NCBI GenBank assembly: GCA_910585445.1
Contig: CAJUEK010000034.1
Span: 1 to 26,479, forward strand
Length of the DNA stretch: 26,479 nucleotides
Direction of reading: 5' to 3'
From: an uncultured Bacteroidales bacterium
GTDB lineage: Bacteria; Bacteroidota; Bacteroidia; Bacteroidales; UBA932
The notes beneath the pieces were generated by a model. The model ran no database searches and had not been told where the DNA came from. It saw nothing but the letters and a program-made list of their open reading frames with translations. This document shows, piece after piece, positions 14,529 through 23,322 of the stretch. The translations under genes were made by a program, and so were the position numbers. The number at the start of each line of letters is the position of its first letter. Positions within the stretch are counted from its first letter, which is position 1.

Positions 14529-16520
14529 ATGAGCGAAGAAGTAATCAACAATTCGGCGGCGGAACAGTATTCCGCTAACAGCATTCAGGTGCTGGAAGGT
14601 CTTGAGGCGGTTAGGAAACGCCCGTCAATGTATATAGGAGACATAGGTGAGAGAGGACTTCACCATCTGGTCTATGAGGTGGTGGACAACAGTATCGATG
14701 AGGCCCTGGCCGGATATTGTACCAATATCGAAGTTTTTATAAATGAGGACAATTCGATAACCGTGCGTGACAACGGACGAGGCATACCTACGGGAATGCA
14801 TGAGAAGGAGCACCGTTCGGCTCTCGAAGTCGTGTTGACAGTCCTGCATGCGGGAGGTAAATTCAGCAAGGACAGCTATAAGGTGTCCGGAGGTCTTCAT
14901 GGAGTCGGAGTTTCCTGCGTGAATGCGCTTTCAGACTATCTTAAGGCGGAGATTCACCGTGAGGGAAAAGTTTTTGTGCAGGAATATTCGCAGGGAAAGC
15001 CTTACAAGCCGGTTGAGGTGGTAGGAGAGGCTTCGGATACAGGTACTACCGTTACCTTCCATCCGGACCCTGAGATTTTCCAGGTCACTACTGTTTATAA
15101 ATATGATACTCTCGCAGCCCGTCTGAGGGAGCTTGCATATCTTAATAAGGGCATTCATCTTACATTGACGGACAAGAGGACGCTTGTGCCTGATGTGGAT
15201 GAGAACGGCAATGAATTGCAGACCACACATTTCAGACAGGACATATTCTATTCGAAGGACGGTCTGAAGGAGTTTGTCGAGTATCTTGACGGAGGTGCAG
15301 AGAAGCTTATCGAGACGCCTATTTGCCTTGAGACTGACAAGATTATACCTATCGAGGTTGCCCTGCAGTACAACACTGGATATACGGAGAAAATCTACTC
15401 CTATGTAAATAACATCAACACCATCGAGGGAGGTACGCATCTCCAGGGATTCAAGATGGGACTTACCAGAACCCTGAAGAACTATGCGGACAAGAACGGC
15501 CTTCTTGCAAAGCTTAAGTTCGATCTTGCCGCTGATGATTTCCGCGAGGGTCTGACTGCGGTTGTGTCGGTCAAGGTAGCTGAGCCTCAGTTCGAGGGGC
15601 AGACCAAGACGAAGCTCGGAAACGGAGAGGTCGTATCCGCAGTGTCACAGGCTACGGCAGCAGCTCTTGAGGCTTATCTTGAGGAGAACCCGAAAGAGGC
15701 CAAGATGATAGTTGACAAGGTGATTCTTGCCGCGACTGCACGCCATGCCGCAAGGAAGGCGCGCGAGATGGTACAGAGGAAGACCGTGATGTCGGGTGCC
15801 GGAATGCCGGGAAAACTTGCCGACTGTTCCGAGAGGAATCCGGAGAAATGCGAGCTCTTCCTTGTCGAGGGAGATTCCGCAGGCGGTACTGCAAAGCAGG
15901 GACGTGACCGTATGACACAGGCCATCCTTCCGCTCAGGGGTAAGATTCTGAACGTGGAGAAAGCCATGGAGCACAGGGTGTTCGAAAGCGAGGAAATCCG
16001 CAATATCTACACTGCCCTCGGTGTTACCGTAGGTACTGAAGAGGATAGCAAGGCATTGAATCTCAGCAAGCTACGCTATCATAAGGTCATAATCATGACC
16101 GATGCCGATGTCGATGGCAGCCATATCGCCACCCTTATCCTGACCTTCTTCTTCCGTTATATGATTGACCTCATAAAGAACGGATACGTATATCTGGCTA
16201 CTCCGCCTCTGTATCTCGTTAAGAAAGGAAAGGAGGAGATATACTGCTGGACAGAGGCTCAGCGCAAGGAAGCTACCATGCAATTGGGCAAGGGTTCTGA
16301 CAAGGGCGTTTTCGTGCAGCGCTATAAAGGTCTCGGAGAGATGAGCGCCGAGCAGTTGCAGTCCACCACAATGGACCCGGAGAAGAGGCTTCTGCGTCAG
16401 ATTACAATCGAGAACGCTGCTGAGGCGGAGCGTACCTTCTCAATGCTTATGGGCGATGATGTGCCGCCTCGCCGTGAGTTCATCGAGCAGAATGCCCACT
16501 ATGCCAACATTGACGCATAG
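14529..16520 (+). CDS. gyrB: DNA gyrase subunit B
   Basis: GyrB is the ATPase subunit of DNA gyrase, which introduces negative supercoils with GyrA. The 663-residue protein has the GHKL ATPase domain (EGLEAVRKRPSMYIGD 23-38; E50 and N54 in YEVVDNSIDEA; DNGRGIPTGMH 81-91; GGLHGVGVSCVNALS 121-135), the transducer region, and the TOPRIM domain with EGDSAGG (E447), TDADVDGSHI (524-533; D525, D527) and the tail QRYKGLGEM. The TDADVDGSHI form favours GyrB over ParE. It lacks the ~170-residue insert of E. coli GyrB, as is usual outside proteobacteria. R470 occupies the place of E. coli K447 in the quinolone-related region. The gene has its own -7 box; the next gene begins 55 bases after its stop. 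Confidence 0.97.
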   Translation: MSEEVINNSAAEQYSANSIQVLEGLEAVRKRPSMYIGDIGERGLHHLVYEVVDNSIDEALAGYCTNIEVFINEDNSITVRDNGRGIPTGMHEKEHRSALEVVLTVLHAGGKFSKDSYKVSGGLHGVGVSCVNALSDYLKAEIHREGKVFVQEYSQGKPYKPVEVVGEASDTGTTVTFHPDPEIFQVTTVYKYDTLAARLRELAYLNKGIHLTLTDKRTLVPDVDENGNELQTTHFRQDIFYSKDGLKEFVEYLDGGAEKLIETPICLETDKIIPIEVALQYNTGYTEKIYSYVNNINTIEGGTHLQGFKMGLTRTLKNYADKNGLLAKLKFDLAADDFREGLTAVVSVKVAEPQFEGQTKTKLGNGEVVSAVSQATAAALEAYLEENPKEAKMIVDKVILAATARHAARKAREMVQRKTVMSGAGMPGKLADCSERNPEKCELFLVEGDSAGGTAKQGRDRMTQAILPLRGKILNVEKAMEHRVFESEEIRNIYTALGVTVGTEEDSKALNLSKLRYHKVIIMTDADVDGSHIATLILTFFFRYMIDLIKNGYVYLATPPLYLVKKGKEEIYCWTEAQRKEATMQLGKGSDKGVFVQRYKGLGEMSAEQLQSTTMDPEKRLLRQITIENAAEAERTFSMLMGDDVPPRREFIEQNAHYANIDA

Positions 16521-16575
16521 GCGGGAAATTGCCCAAATAAATTGATAATTGTACTGAAACATTATTATAACAGCC

Positions 16576-17844
16576 ATGACTGACATTTTTGACAGAATTG
16601 AAAAACATTCCGGCGGCCCGCTCGGACAGTATGCGGCTAAGGCCTTCGGATATTACATGTTCCCTAAACTTGAGGGCGAGCTTGGCCCGCACATGAAATT
16701 CCAGGGCAGGGATGTGCTCTGCTGGAGCCTGAACAACTATCTCGGGCTTGCGAATCATCCTGAGGTGAGGAAAGCGGATGCCGAAGCTGCAGCGAAATGG
16801 GGTCTTGCGTACCCTATGGGAAGCCGCATGATGACAGGTCATACTGACCTTCACGAGAGGTTCGAGAGGGAGCTTGCAGAGTTCGAGAGAAAAGAGGACG
16901 CTTTCCTTTTCAATTTCGGATACCAGGGAATACTTTCCACTATTGACGCGCTCATGGACCGTCACGATGTCATCGTTTATGACTCTGAGGCACATGCCTG
17001 CCTTATCGACGGTGCGCGCCTGCATATGGGAAAGAGGATGACATACCGTCACAATGACTATGAAAGCTGTGAGAAGACTCTCCAGAGGGCTACAAGGCTC
17101 TGTGAGGAGACAGGCGGAGGAATCCTTCTCATCACAGAGGGTGTATATGGAATGACCGGAGCGCTCGGATTCCTTGACAAGATTGTTGAGCTGAAGAAGA
17201 AATACAAGTTCCGTATCCTCATCGACGATGCCCATGGTTTCGGAAATATGGGTCCTACTGGCCGCGGAACATCAGAGCATTTCGGCGTGATGGATGACAT
17301 TGACCTTTATATCGGCGCATATGCCAAGTCTATGGCTTCTATCGGAGGTTTTGTTGCAGGTCCTAAGTCTGTCATCAATTATCTCCGCTATAACATGCGT
17401 TCCCAGATTTACGCGAAGTCGCTTCCTATGGCTTTCGTGGAGGGAGGACTCAAGAGGCTTGAGATTATCCGCAGCGCGGAGGGAGACAAGCTCCGTCAGA
17501 AGCTTTTCACCGTTACGAGAGCTCTCCAGGACGGTTTCCGCAACCTCGGCTTTGAAATCGGCCCTGCTCAGGCATGCGTGACTCCGGTGCAGATAAAGGG
17601 AGGCGTAGGCCAGGCTTCAAAGATTGCAGTTGACCTTCGTCAGAACTACGGAATCTTCTGCTCTATAGTGGTTTATCCTGTGATACCTAAGGGAATGATC
17701 ATATTCCGCATAATATCTACTGCAGCCCATTCAATGGAGGACGTGGAATATACTCTCAAGGCCTTCACTGAGGTACGCGAGAAGCTGGATGCGGGAGTAT
17801 ATGATGCTCCGGACGGTGATATCGTGGACATGGCCATAAAATAG
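16576..17844 (+). CDS. PLP-dependent alpha-oxoamine synthase (SPT/CFAT/KBL family)
   Basis: A 422-residue fold-type I PLP enzyme. It condenses an amino acid with an acyl thioester and releases CO2. Visible: the stacking H140 (SEAHACLIDGARLH), D218-H220 in LIDDAHGFG, Schiff-base K251 in AYAKSMASIGGFVAG, and NYLGLANHPEV (54-64). The KSMASIGG loop resembles serine palmitoyltransferase (SKSLASxGG) more than KBL or BioF. The N-terminal stretch GPLGQYA...FPKLEGELGPHMKFQGRDVL is typical of a Bacteroidota subgroup that, from general knowledge, includes cysteate acyltransferases of sulfonolipid synthesis; whether this one uses serine, cysteate or another substrate cannot be decided here. The next gene starts three bases after the stop, so the pair is surely co-translated. 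gyrB is 55 bases upstream. Confidence 0.85.
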   Translation: MTDIFDRIEKHSGGPLGQYAAKAFGYYMFPKLEGELGPHMKFQGRDVLCWSLNNYLGLANHPEVRKADAEAAAKWGLAYPMGSRMMTGHTDLHERFERELAEFERKEDAFLFNFGYQGILSTIDALMDRHDVIVYDSEAHACLIDGARLHMGKRMTYRHNDYESCEKTLQRATRLCEETGGGILLITEGVYGMTGALGFLDKIVELKKKYKFRILIDDAHGFGNMGPTGRGTSEHFGVMDDIDLYIGAYAKSMASIGGFVAGPKSVINYLRYNMRSQIYAKSLPMAFVEGGLKRLEIIRSAEGDKLRQKLFTVTRALQDGFRNLGFEIGPAQACVTPVQIKGGVGQASKIAVDLRQNYGIFCSIVVYPVIPKGMIIFRIISTAAHSMEDVEYTLKAFTEVREKLDAGVYDAPDGDIVDMAIK

Positions 17845-17847
17845 TCT

Positions 17848-19122
17848 ATGGCAGAATATCTTGTTCCGCCCATTTGCGGGTGGACATATCTATACGGCAG
17901 CAATGCCGGTGCATCAGTGTCGTCACGTATCGTGGCGGCACTGACTATGCATTTGAACCCGCAGCTGTTTTCAGAGGCGCTTCAGGAGGCGGCGGTGCGT
18001 TTCCCGCAGATGTCGGTATGTCTTGCTGTACGCGACGGCAGGTACGTATTTGAGCCGGTTTCGGCTCCGGTGCCGCTTTTCAAGTGCGGGGAAGAGCCGT
18101 ATGATTTCAGGGATGAGGCATTGCGCGGCTATCTTTTCAAGGTGTCGTATGTACACAAGACTGTGTATTTCGATTTTCATCGTGCGCTTTCTGATGAGTA
18201 TGGCATGATGACCTTCGCCAAGGCCGTGCTTTTCCGTTATTTCGAGCTCTCAGGTTTTCCTGTGGAGAATGACGGGTCCGTGAAGCTCATGTCTGGGTCT
18301 TATTTCAAGGCAGAGGGAGATGATCCGATGTTGCGGATGGAGGATATCAATGCTTCCCGTCCAGTGTGGTATATGGATGCCAAGGCAGCTGTGCCTGCCC
18401 TGTCGGAGAGCGGGGAGGAAGAGGTCGTGCTGGTCAGGATTCCGCTGAATGAGCCGCTGAAACTGTCTTCCGGCTCATGCGTGAATGCCGTGACTTACAT
18501 ATCGCCGGCCTTGTCGCAGGCAGTGCATGAGATGTATGCCGGGACAATGGAGCAGGGTGAATATGTGGTGGCTGCAGTGTCGGTCAATCTGAGGCCTTAT
18601 TTTCCGGCTGCATCCATGCGCCCGTTCTGTACCGGGATATATCTGGCCTATAACAGGAGCTTGTGTGAGTATCCTTATAATGTGGTGCAGCTGTCCCAGA
18701 AGAAGCTTATGGAGGCGCAGATGAAGAATGATGCCCTGGCATACAGTGCGCAGAGGTATATGAATGACCTTGAGAAAGCTCTTGCCGGAGCTGATGCTCC
18801 CGGTGGACTTGACGGCGCCATGTCTTCTCTTCAGGAGGAGATGGCTTCCAGGGCGACATACCGTATCGGAGGTATCGGCAATGTGATGCTTCCGGAAAGC
18901 ATGGGAAGGCTTGTGTCTGAATTTTACCCTGTCGTGCCATCCGGAGGGCGCTCGTGCTCCGTGACTGTAGAATATTATGGTCGGGACCTGGTGGTGGCCG
19001 TGTCTGGCAGGGATAAGGCATATGGACTGTGCCGCAGGTTCGTGGAGCTGCTGCATGAGAATGATATTTCCGCATTCATCGCTGACAGGTACAGCTTTGT
19101 CCCGATGGACATGCGTAAATGA
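17848..19122 (+). CDS. CoA-dependent acyltransferase-fold protein (alcohol acetyltransferase/condensation-like)
   Basis: A 424-residue protein of the chloramphenicol-acetyltransferase/condensation-domain superfamily. The order of elements fits a known bacterial group annotated as alcohol acetyltransferases: an N-terminal strand that seats substrate (LNPQLFSEALQEAAVRFP, 36-53), GYLFKVSY (94-101), the active-site region YFDFHRALSDEYGM (107-120), and the VNLRPYFP motif in the second half (about 252-259). In relatives the active site reads HALTDG; here R112 stands where the catalytic histidine is expected, with H111 next to it and D116 kept. It may be altered or inactive. It is directly coupled to the oxoamine synthase gene (3-base gap) and 15 bases before the 7TM-HD gene. 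A plausible role is N- or O-acylation of the synthase product; this is inference. Confidence 0.65.
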   Translation: MAEYLVPPICGWTYLYGSNAGASVSSRIVAALTMHLNPQLFSEALQEAAVRFPQMSVCLAVRDGRYVFEPVSAPVPLFKCGEEPYDFRDEALRGYLFKVSYVHKTVYFDFHRALSDEYGMMTFAKAVLFRYFELSGFPVENDGSVKLMSGSYFKAEGDDPMLRMEDINASRPVWYMDAKAAVPALSESGEEEVVLVRIPLNEPLKLSSGSCVNAVTYISPALSQAVHEMYAGTMEQGEYVVAAVSVNLRPYFPAASMRPFCTGIYLAYNRSLCEYPYNVVQLSQKKLMEAQMKNDALAYSAQRYMNDLEKALAGADAPGGLDGAMSSLQEEMASRATYRIGGIGNVMLPESMGRLVSEFYPVVPSGGRSCSVTVEYYGRDLVVAVSGRDKAYGLCRRFVELLHENDISAFIADRYSFVPMDMRK

Positions 19123-19137
19123 TAGAATAAATTTATT

Positions 19138-21186
19138 ATGGAAAAGAACATTCTGCCGCGCAAGCTGAGGATATATGTCCCGCTGATGTGCATTTTTATG
19201 CTGTTCGTGTTCCTTATGCCGAGGAGCCCGAAATTCAATTATGATTACAGCAAAGGCTCGCCCTGGATGTATGAGACAATGATTGCCCAGTTTGACTTTC
19301 CTTTGATCAAGACTCAGGCGCAGTTCGGGGCGGAGCGGGAGAAGGCCTGGACGGAAGTTGTCCCGTTCTACCGTCATGACCCTCTTGTGGCTGCCATTGC
19401 GGCACGCGGAGTGGCTTCGGCTGACCTGGAGGGGCATGAGAGCGCACGGGTGGCTGTTGCCTCAGCCCTGAAGTCTGTCTATGCGAAAGGACTGCTGCCG
19501 GACCGCGCGTCAAAGGACGTGGCGATAGACCGCTCTTCGGACGGGATGATTTATATCCAGAAGGACATGAGGGCCGAGAAGGTGCCAGTCACTGAGGTAT
19601 ATGACATGGAACGTGCCGGTGCCATGCTGCGTGAGGCTATAGCCAAGGCATGCCCACATTGCAATGCGGATTCCGTGTATGTGGCTTCCGGGCTATCGGC
19701 TGTGCTTGTGCCGGACCTTGTGTATGACCAGCAGACCACAGACCTGATACACAGGGAGAATGTTTATTATGTCTCTCCGACGCGCGGGGTGGTGAAATCC
19801 GGCCAGACAATCGTGTCCAACGGGGAAATCGTCACGGCTGAAATTGAGCAGATGCTTGATTCGTATAAGGCGGAGTATGACAGGAGCGTTGGATATGACG
19901 GCCCGAGATGGCTCCAGTGGGCCGGCAATGCCGTGATAGCCCTGCTTATTGTCATGGTCTTGTTCTTTGCCATATATTATTGCAATTACAGGATTTTCGA
20001 CAGCTATAACAAGTATCTCTATATACTTATGGTGTTCACGCTGTCCGCAGCGGCGTCTTTTGCTGTCGCAAGGATGGACCCTTCCATGTTCTATCTTGTT
20101 CCTTTCACTCTGATTGCGCTTTATCTTCAGGCTTTCTTTACGAAGAAGACAGTCTTTACCATATACCTTATATCACTCATACCTATGCTGATGTCCGCTC
20201 CAAACGGGGTGGAGCTTTATGTGATGTATGTGGTGGCCGGTGTGGTCGGCATTTTCGTGTTCGACTATTTCAACAAGGGATGGCTGCAGTTCGTCACGGC
20301 TTTCATTGTGTTTGTTGTGATGCTTCTTGTATGGGGGGCATTCAGGGTTGCGGACGGAATCGGCAGCATAAGGAATTACAGCGTGATATGGTATCTTGCC
20401 CTCGGGGCTTTCATGTCCGTTGCGGGCTATCCGCTCATATACCTGTTTGAAAAGATGTTCATGCTGGTGTCTTCTTCTAAGCTTGTGGAGCTGAGTGATA
20501 CGAGCAACAAGCTTCTGCGCATGCTTGCTGACAAGGCTCCTGGTACATTCCAGCACTGCCTTCAGGTTATGAATCTTGCGGATGCCGCGGCAAGGTCAAT
20601 TGATGCAAATGTGCCTCTCGTGCGTGCAGGTGCGCTCTACCATGACGTCGGTAAAATCTGCAATCCGCAGTGCTTCACGGAGAATGAGACCCCTGGCGTG
20701 AAATATCATGCCGGACTCACTCCAAAGGAGAGCGCACAGGAAATAATAAGGCATGTCAGTGACGGCCTTGCCCTTGCAGAGAAGCATAATCTTCCGGGTG
20801 TGCTCAAAGATTTCATCAGGACGCATCATGGAACAACTGCAGCCGCATATTTCCTGAACAAGTATCTTTCCGACGGGGGAGACCCGGAGGATGTGTCTGA
20901 CTTTTATTATGACGGCGTCAGGCCTGTTACGAAGGAGCAGGTGATTCTCATGCTCTGCGATGCGGTGGAGGCCGCTTCGAGGAGTCTCAAGGATTATTCT
21001 CCGGAGAACATTTCCGAGCTTGTGGACCGTATAATTGACGGCAAGTCCGATGACGGGCAGCTCGCGGACTCTGACATTTCCCTCAGGGAGATAGCCACCA
21101 TAAAGGAGGTTCTCAAGTCATATCTGCAGCAGATGTACCATTCGCGGGTGGTATATCCGAAACGCAAGATTGCGGCGCGCAAGTGA
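19138..21186 (+). CDS. 7TM-HD phosphohydrolase, PgpH/YqfF type (likely c-di-AMP phosphodiesterase)
   Basis: The 682-residue protein has one N-terminal membrane helix (11-28), an extracytoplasmic 7TMR-HDED-like domain (about 35-255), a block of seven hydrophobic helices (about 260-450) and a cytoplasmic HD domain. The metal ligands line up with PgpH: H473 (FQHCLQV), H502-D503 (YHDVGKI), H539 (RHVSDG), H563-H564 (HHGTTAA) and D608 (LCDAVEAASRS). PgpH enzymes hydrolyse cyclic di-AMP to pApA and so affect potassium and osmotic balance and cell-wall stress. Length agrees with the family (about 700). The start ATG is 15 bases after the acyltransferase stop, so it probably shares the transcript. tig follows with its own promoter. 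Confidence 0.9.
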   Translation: MEKNILPRKLRIYVPLMCIFMLFVFLMPRSPKFNYDYSKGSPWMYETMIAQFDFPLIKTQAQFGAEREKAWTEVVPFYRHDPLVAAIAARGVASADLEGHESARVAVASALKSVYAKGLLPDRASKDVAIDRSSDGMIYIQKDMRAEKVPVTEVYDMERAGAMLREAIAKACPHCNADSVYVASGLSAVLVPDLVYDQQTTDLIHRENVYYVSPTRGVVKSGQTIVSNGEIVTAEIEQMLDSYKAEYDRSVGYDGPRWLQWAGNAVIALLIVMVLFFAIYYCNYRIFDSYNKYLYILMVFTLSAAASFAVARMDPSMFYLVPFTLIALYLQAFFTKKTVFTIYLISLIPMLMSAPNGVELYVMYVVAGVVGIFVFDYFNKGWLQFVTAFIVFVVMLLVWGAFRVADGIGSIRNYSVIWYLALGAFMSVAGYPLIYLFEKMFMLVSSSKLVELSDTSNKLLRMLADKAPGTFQHCLQVMNLADAAARSIDANVPLVRAGALYHDVGKICNPQCFTENETPGVKYHAGLTPKESAQEIIRHVSDGLALAEKHNLPGVLKDFIRTHHGTTAAAYFLNKYLSDGGDPEDVSDFYYDGVRPVTKEQVILMLCDAVEAASRSLKDYSPENISELVDRIIDGKSDDGQLADSDISLREIATIKEVLKSYLQQMYHSRVVYPKRKIAARK

Positions 21187-21220
21187 CATTTTGAAATGTC
21201 GTGCAGAATGATTATTTTTG
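21185..21220 (+). promoter_or_regulatory. tig promoter overlapped by a palindrome
   Basis: TTTG (21190-21193) and TATTTTTG (21213-21220) are 19 bases apart, a good Bacteroidota promoter. The -33 box is embedded in GACATTT-TG-AAATGTC (21185-21200), a perfect 7-bp inverted repeat with a 2-base centre, a possible operator. The leader to the ATG at 21285 is about 57 nt. Confidence 0.6.
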
Positions 21221-21235
21221 CAGGCTTTATTGCCC

Positions 21236-21251
21236 GCCTGGTGCTCCAGGC
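21236..21251 (+). other. Stem-loop in the tig leader
   Basis: GCCTGG (21236-21241) pairs perfectly with CCAGGC (21246-21251) around a TGCT loop. It falls within the predicted 5' leader of tig, about 30 bases before the start codon. No following T-run. Possibly a translation- or stability-control element. Confidence 0.4.
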
Positions 21252-21284
21252 AGATAGAATGACAAATGATTAAAAACTGAATAT

Positions 21285-22601
21285 ATGAAGATTGAACAGA
21301 ACAGAATCGATGATCTTAATCTCGAACTGACCCTTTCGGTAGCAAAGGATGACTATCAGGAAAGCAGGAGCAACAGGCTCAAGGATTTCAGGAAAAAGGC
21401 TGAAATCAAGGGCTTCAGGAAGGGCATGGTCCCAATGTCTCTTGTTGAGAAGATGTATGGCCAGTCGGCTCTTGTTGATGCTGTGAACGACGTCATTTCA
21501 GAGTCGCTCAACAATTTCATACATGAGAACGGATTCAAGGTTCTCGGTGAGCCTCTTCCTGCGGAGGACCAGCCTGCGACTGATTGGGTGAACGGCAATG
21601 ACTTCACTTTCAAGTTTGACATGGCTCTCAATCCTGAGGTTACCATCGAACTGGGCAAGGATGACGAGATTGTATATTATACCATAACTGCGACTGACGT
21701 TGCAAAGAAGGAGATGACTGACAACCTCCTCCGTCAGTATGGTTCGCTTGAGGAAGGCGAGAGCGCAAAGGAGGACGATTTCATCATCGTTGACTTCGTT
21801 CAGGGCGAGACAAGCGTCGAGGGTGCATATGTTGCGCTTCGCAATGTTGCCGAGGCTGCAAGAGCATCTTTCATCGGGCTCAAGGCCGGAGATTCCATTG
21901 ACGTGAATGTGAACGAGGCATTTGAGAATGAGACAGACCGCGCTTCAATGCTCAAGGTTTCTAAGGATGAGCTTGCATCGCTTGACCCTATGTTCCGCAT
22001 GACTGTGAAGAACGTCAAGACTTTCGTTTCTGCGCAGATGAATCAGGATACATATGACAAGATTTTCGGAGAGGGCGCCGTATCTGACGAGAAAGGATTT
22101 GAGGAGAAGGTGGAGGAAAGGCTCCGTGCCGAGTATGCCCAGGAGGCTGATTTCCGCTTCATGACTGACGCAAAGAAATATCTTGTTGAGAAGGCTGGCG
22201 TGAATGTGGCCGAGAAGTTCCTCAAGAGATGGGTATTTGTCGCAAATGAGGGCAAGTTCACCATGGAGGAAATCGAGAAGGAGTGGGATCTGTTCATCGC
22301 TGACTACAAGTGGCAGATGGTCAGGAGCGCGCTCATGCAGAAATACAATGTGAAGATTGAGGAGGCTGACATGCTTGCAAGCGCAAAGGGCTTTGCTGCA
22401 TACCAGTTCGCAATGTACGGCATGAACAATGTTCCTGATGAGCAGCTTGAGGCTTTCGCAAAGAACATTCTTGCACAGGAGGAGCAGGGCAGAAGGATTC
22501 TTGACCAGGTTGAGAATGAGAAGACCCTCGCTGCTGTACGTGAGGTGGTTACGCTCAAGAAGAAAAAGATTTCCGTCGAGAAATTCCGCGAGTTGAAATA
22601 A
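21285..22601 (+). CDS. tig: Trigger factor
   Basis: Trigger factor is the ribosome-bound chaperone that shields nascent chains. The 438-residue protein has the ribosome-docking loop GFRKGMVP (43-50; family GFRxGxxP), then an FKBP-like PPIase-domain region (about 150-245) that is reduced and lacks clear FKBP active-site residues, and a long helical C-terminal chaperone domain. Such divergence is usual in Bacteroidota. Start: ATG with AT-rich upstream and no strong SD, usual for this phylum. Its own promoter lies about 65 bases upstream. A strong intrinsic terminator follows within 10 bases of the stop, after which clpP begins, the usual tig-clpP-clpX order. Confidence 0.93.
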   Translation: MKIEQNRIDDLNLELTLSVAKDDYQESRSNRLKDFRKKAEIKGFRKGMVPMSLVEKMYGQSALVDAVNDVISESLNNFIHENGFKVLGEPLPAEDQPATDWVNGNDFTFKFDMALNPEVTIELGKDDEIVYYTITATDVAKKEMTDNLLRQYGSLEEGESAKEDDFIIVDFVQGETSVEGAYVALRNVAEAARASFIGLKAGDSIDVNVNEAFENETDRASMLKVSKDELASLDPMFRMTVKNVKTFVSAQMNQDTYDKIFGEGAVSDEKGFEEKVEERLRAEYAQEADFRFMTDAKKYLVEKAGVNVAEKFLKRWVFVANEGKFTMEEIEKEWDLFIADYKWQMVRSALMQKYNVKIEEADMLASAKGFAAYQFAMYGMNNVPDEQLEAFAKNILAQEEQGRRILDQVENEKTLAAVREVVTLKKKKISVEKFRELK

Positions 22602-22608
22602 TTATCGT

Positions 22609-22638
22609 AAGGCCGGCTCGTAAGGGTCGGCCTTTTTT
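22609..22638 (+). terminator. Intrinsic terminator between tig and clpP
   Basis: AAGGCCGGC (22609-22617) pairs with GTCGGCCTT (22626-22634), nine pairs including one G-T, around an 8-base loop, and the right arm merges into a run of six Ts (22633-22638). This is a canonical rho-independent terminator. Only 7 bases separate it from the clpP ATG. Confidence 0.9.
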
Positions 22639-22645
22639 GTATGAT

Positions 22646-23314
22646 ATGGAAAAAGAATTTGACAAATACGCCCGTTCCCAGTACGGCATCGGTTCAATGA
22701 CGATGCACCGTTACAGGTCTGCTGTGGACGGATATATCAATCCTACCATTATCGAGGAGAGAAAGCTGAACGTGGCCTCCATGGACGTGTTCAGCAGGCT
22801 CATGATGGACAGGATAATCTTCCTCGGCGTGCCGATTGACGATGATGTGGCTAACATTATCCAGGCGCAGCTCCTGTTCCTTGCGTCGAATGACGGGGCG
22901 GGTGACATATCCCTGTATATCAATACTCCCGGAGGTCAGGTTTCCTCAGGCCTCGGCATTTATGATACTATGCAGATAATTGAGCCTGATGTGGCTACGA
23001 TATGTACCGGAATGGCTGCTTCAATGGGTTCGGTTCTTTTGTGCGCCGGTGCTCCTGGCAAGCGTTCCGCCCTGAAGCATTCGAGGGTGATGATACATCA
23101 GCCGCTCGGAGGCGCACGCGGACAGGCTTCCGATATTCTCATTGCCGCCCAGGAGATTGAGAAGACGAAAAAGGAACTGTACAGCATCATTGCCGAGCAT
23201 AGCGGACAGTCTCTCGAGAGGATTTATGCTGACGGCGACCGTGATTTCTGGATGACTTCATCCGAGGCTCTGGAGTACGGCATGATTGACGAAATTCTTA
23301 CCAAGAAGAAATAA
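22646..23314 (+). CDS. clpP: ATP-dependent Clp protease proteolytic subunit
   Basis: ClpP is the serine protease barrel that works with ClpX. The 222-residue protein has the catalytic triad S126 (TGMAASMGS), H151 (MIHQPLGG) and D200 (GDRDFWM). The N-terminal extension (1-40), with a propeptide-like stretch before INPTIIEERKLNV, is usual in Bacteroidota. ATG 22646 is preferred; the TTG at 22637 lies within the T-run of the terminator and would be an unlikely start. clpX starts 8 bases after the stop, so clpPX is a unit. How clpP is transcribed past the terminator just upstream is unclear. Confidence 0.96.
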   Translation: MEKEFDKYARSQYGIGSMTMHRYRSAVDGYINPTIIEERKLNVASMDVFSRLMMDRIIFLGVPIDDDVANIIQAQLLFLASNDGAGDISLYINTPGGQVSSGLGIYDTMQIIEPDVATICTGMAASMGSVLLCAGAPGKRSALKHSRVMIHQPLGGARGQASDILIAAQEIEKTKKELYSIIAEHSGQSLERIYADGDRDFWMTSSEALEYGMIDEILTKKK

Positions 23315-23322
23315 GGCACGAT

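Noticed and set aside
18475..19437. 320-codon minus-strand frame antisense to the acyltransferase and 7TM-HD genes
   Set aside because: The plus-strand proteins have clear domains; the antisense product is rich in His, Arg and Pro in a pattern typical of shadow frames in moderately GC-rich genes.
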